From DASZVB01 sp036272055 (GTDB taxonomy: Bacteria; Myxococcota_A; Polyangia; Polyangiales; Polyangiaceae): 64,000 nt of DNA. The translations under genes and the position numbers were made by a program. Below the pieces are notes generated by a model. The model was not told the DNA's origin. It saw nothing but the letters and a program-made list of their open reading frames with translations, and searched no databases. Below are positions 62,149-64,000 of the stretch, one piece after another. The stretch is taken from contig DATAZL010000045.1 in assembly GCA_036272055.1 (NCBI GenBank), positions 62,001 to 126,000 on the forward strand. The letters are read 5' to 3'. Position 1 is the stretch's first letter. Each line of letters opens with the position of its first letter.

Positions 62149-64000
62149 ATGAGCACGGGGAGGATCATCGAAGCGCGTCTCGGGAGACGCGCCGCGATCG
62201 CAGACGGCGCGCTCGCGATCCTCGTCGTCGGCGTCGTGGCGCTCATGGTCGTGCCGCTCCCGACGTGGCTCCTCGACGTGCTCCTCGCGACGAACCTCGC
62301 CGTCTCCATCGCGATCCTCCTCGTGACGCTCTACGTGGGGCGCGCGCTCGAGCTTACGAGCTTCCCGACGCTGGTGCTCATCACGACGCTCGTCCGCGTC
62401 GCGTTGAACGTCTCCTCGACGCGGCTCATCTTGCTCCACGCCGATGCCGGCCAGGTGATCCGCGCGTTCGGCTCCTTCGTCGTCAGCGGCAATTTCGTGG
62501 TCGGTGCCGTCGTCTTCCTGATCATCACCGTGATCCAGTTCGTCGTCGTGGCCCGCGGGAGCGAGCGCGTCGCCGAGGTCGCGGCGCGCTTCGTCCTCGA
62601 CGCCCTGCCCGGCAAGCAGCTCGCGATCGACGCCGAGCTCCGCGCGGGCACCCTCGAACGCGACGCGGCCGACGCGCGAAGACGTCACCTCGAGATCGAG
62701 AGCCAGTTCTACGGTGCGATGGACGGCGCCGCGAAGTTCGTGAAGGGCGACGCCGTCGCGACGCTCGTCATCGCCCTCATCAACATCGTGGGCGGCGTCG
62801 CGATCGGCGTCGGGCAGCACGGCCTCGATCTGACGTCCGCGCTCCACCGTTACGGCTTGCTCACCATCGGCGACGGGCTCGTCACACAGCTCCCCGCGCT
62901 CCTCATCGCGACCGCGGCGGGCATCCTCGTCACTCGCGTACCGAGCGAAGAAGGCGAGGCCGCGCTCGGTGTGGAGCTCGGGACGCAGCTCCTCCGCGCG
63001 CCGCGTGCGCTCGGCGCAGCGGGCGTCGTGGTGTCGCTCCTCGCGGTGGTTCCCGGCTTGCCGGCAGCGCCGCTCCTCGTCACTGGCGTCGCGCTCTTCG
63101 CCGCGTCCCGCTTCGGCCATCACGCGCGCACCGTGAAAAACGAGCAGCGTCGTGTCGAAGGTTCTTCGTCGGCTTCTGGGTTGGGGGGATTCGTTCCCGA
63201 GGTGCTTCCCTGGTCCATGGACGTGAGCCGGGACTTGTCGGTCGCCTTCCGCGACGCACTCGCGACCCTGCCCGAGCGGCTCCGTGAGCGCGTGTTCCGC
63301 ACGCTCGGCGTCGTCTTGCCGCCGTGCCGCGTCGAGGTGGACGACGAGCTCCCCGACGGCAACGCCGTCCTGTCTATCCGCGAGGTGCCCGCGGCGGTGT
63401 TCGAGCTATCGTCGCGCGGCGGCCCCCACGCCGTGGCCCGCCTCGAAGCGCGCGTCGCTCTGCTGCTCCTCGATCGCGCCGCGGATTTTCTCGGTATCTC
63501 CGAGACGAAGGCGCTGCTCGACCGGCTCGAGTCCGTCGCGCCCGCCACCGTCCGTCAGGTGGTCCCCAAGGTCATCGACGTCGCGACGCTCTCCGACGTG
63601 CTCCGTCACCTCGTCGAAGAAGGACTCGGGATCCGCGATCTGCGCGCCATCCTCGAGGCACTGGTTCGCGCCCCCTCCGCGGAGCGAGACGCCGCGTCGC
63701 TCACCGAGCACGTCCGCCGCGAGCTCCGGCGCGCGCTCACCTGGGAGCTCACCGCCGGCGCGGGCGTCATCGACGTCGTGATGCTCGACGCGAGCATCGA
63801 GGACGCCATCCGCGGAGCCATCCACAAGACCGCCTCAGGCACGTTCCTCACGCTCTCCCCCGCTGCCACGACCGACATCAGCGCAGCCGTCCAGGAAGCC
63901 CTGACAAAGCTAGATCCCCGCTCCGACGACGCGCCCGCCGCGATCCTTCTCACGCGCCCCGACCTCCGTCGCTTCGTAAGGCGTCTCCTAGAGCCCACCC
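62149..64000 (+). CDS. sctV: FHIPEP-family type III secretion export gate (SctV/FlhA-like), 3' end outside window
   Basis: 617 residues in the window from ATG 62149, still open at 64000. Seven to eight N-terminal membrane helices (LAILVVGVVALMVVPLPTWL and on). The family signature spans about 137-163: RGSERVAEVAARFVLDALPG then KQLAIDAEL, and SFPTLVLITTLVRVALNVSS is typical. The cytoplasmic part (from about 330) forms the nonameric ring that receives substrates. No flagellar gene is in view, and myxobacteria commonly have type III clusters, so SctV is favoured over FlhA. Further T3SS genes are expected to the right. Confidence 0.88.
   Translation, partial: MSTGRIIEARLGRRAAIADGALAILVVGVVALMVVPLPTWLLDVLLATNLAVSIAILLVTLYVGRALELTSFPTLVLITTLVRVALNVSSTRLILLHADAGQVIRAFGSFVVSGNFVVGAVVFLIITVIQFVVVARGSERVAEVAARFVLDALPGKQLAIDAELRAGTLERDAADARRRHLEIESQFYGAMDGAAKFVKGDAVATLVIALINIVGGVAIGVGQHGLDLTSALHRYGLLTIGDGLVTQLPALLIATAAGILVTRVPSEEGEAALGVELGTQLLRAPRALGAAGVVVSLLAVVPGLPAAPLLVTGVALFAASRFGHHARTVKNEQRRVEGSSSASGLGGFVPEVLPWSMDVSRDLSVAFRDALATLPERLRERVFRTLGVVLPPCRVEVDDELPDGNAVLSIREVPAAVFELSSRGGPHAVARLEARVALLLLDRAADFLGISETKALLDRLESVAPATVRQVVPKVIDVATLSDVLRHLVEEGLGIRDLRAILEALVRAPSAERDAASLTEHVRRELRRALTWELTAGAGVIDVVMLDASIEDAIRGAIHKTASGTFLTLSPAATTDISAAVQEALTKLDPRSDDAPAAILLTRPDLRRFVRRLLEPT

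Overview
The window looks like chromosomal DNA from a myxobacterium (delta-proteobacterial lineage, probably Polyangia-like). GC is very high throughout. There are several very large Ser/Thr protein kinases, about a dozen predicted lipoproteins with Gly/Ser/Asp-rich linkers and Cys-rich repeats (including the CGDGxxxxGEECDD repeat typical of myxobacteria), and a hybrid histidine kinase. This is read from sequence only; no database comparison was made.

Layout. 1-21 kb is a signalling region. It holds three paralogous kinase/AAA/TPR/GAF-like proteins (485-4504 minus, 4690-8787 plus, 14565-18578 plus), a smaller membrane-anchored kinase (12997-14343 minus) and a response-regulator/PAS/histidine-kinase/receiver hybrid (18717-21020). 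Mixed in are a frameshifted metallophosphoesterase at the left edge, a DUF3829-type lipoprotein, a frameshifted TetR regulator and a truncated beta-helix protein. 21-45 kb is an accessory region of secreted lipoproteins and large surface proteins: Cys-rich, NBR1-type Ig-like, ZU5/LamG-like, and a protease with a lectin-like propeller. Between them lie small toxin-antitoxin loci and gene remnants: decayed antitoxin copies at 24654 and 36930, a monooxygenase fragment near 29650 and a propeller fragment near 41300.

45193-56491 is an integrated element of about 11.3 kb, bounded by a 23-bp direct repeat that is the 3' end of the tRNA-Glu(UUC) gene at 56470-56543. It carries a large serine recombinase next to the tRNA and a divergent, translationally coupled early operon ending in a RepA/DnaB-like ATPase beside an array of GGGAACC repeats. 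A late operon starts with small and large terminase subunits behind a perfect palindrome, followed by seven or eight unrecognised small genes. No portal, capsid, tail or lysis gene is recognisable. The layout resembles a phage satellite or a heavily reduced prophage and is the most interesting part of the window. Integration also changes the 3' end of the recombinase gene.

56.5-64 kb returns to apparent core chromosome: a fused membrane/spermidine-synthase-like protein, a PP2C phosphatase and Ddl-like ligase operon (minus strand), and a FIST-domain protein followed by the FHIPEP-family export gate of a type III secretion system, which runs off the right edge.

Several genes (metallophosphoesterase, TetR, a lipoprotein at 25.8 kb, a membrane protein at 27.9 kb) need single-base frame corrections. 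Either they are decaying or the assembly has indel errors; sequence alone cannot decide.
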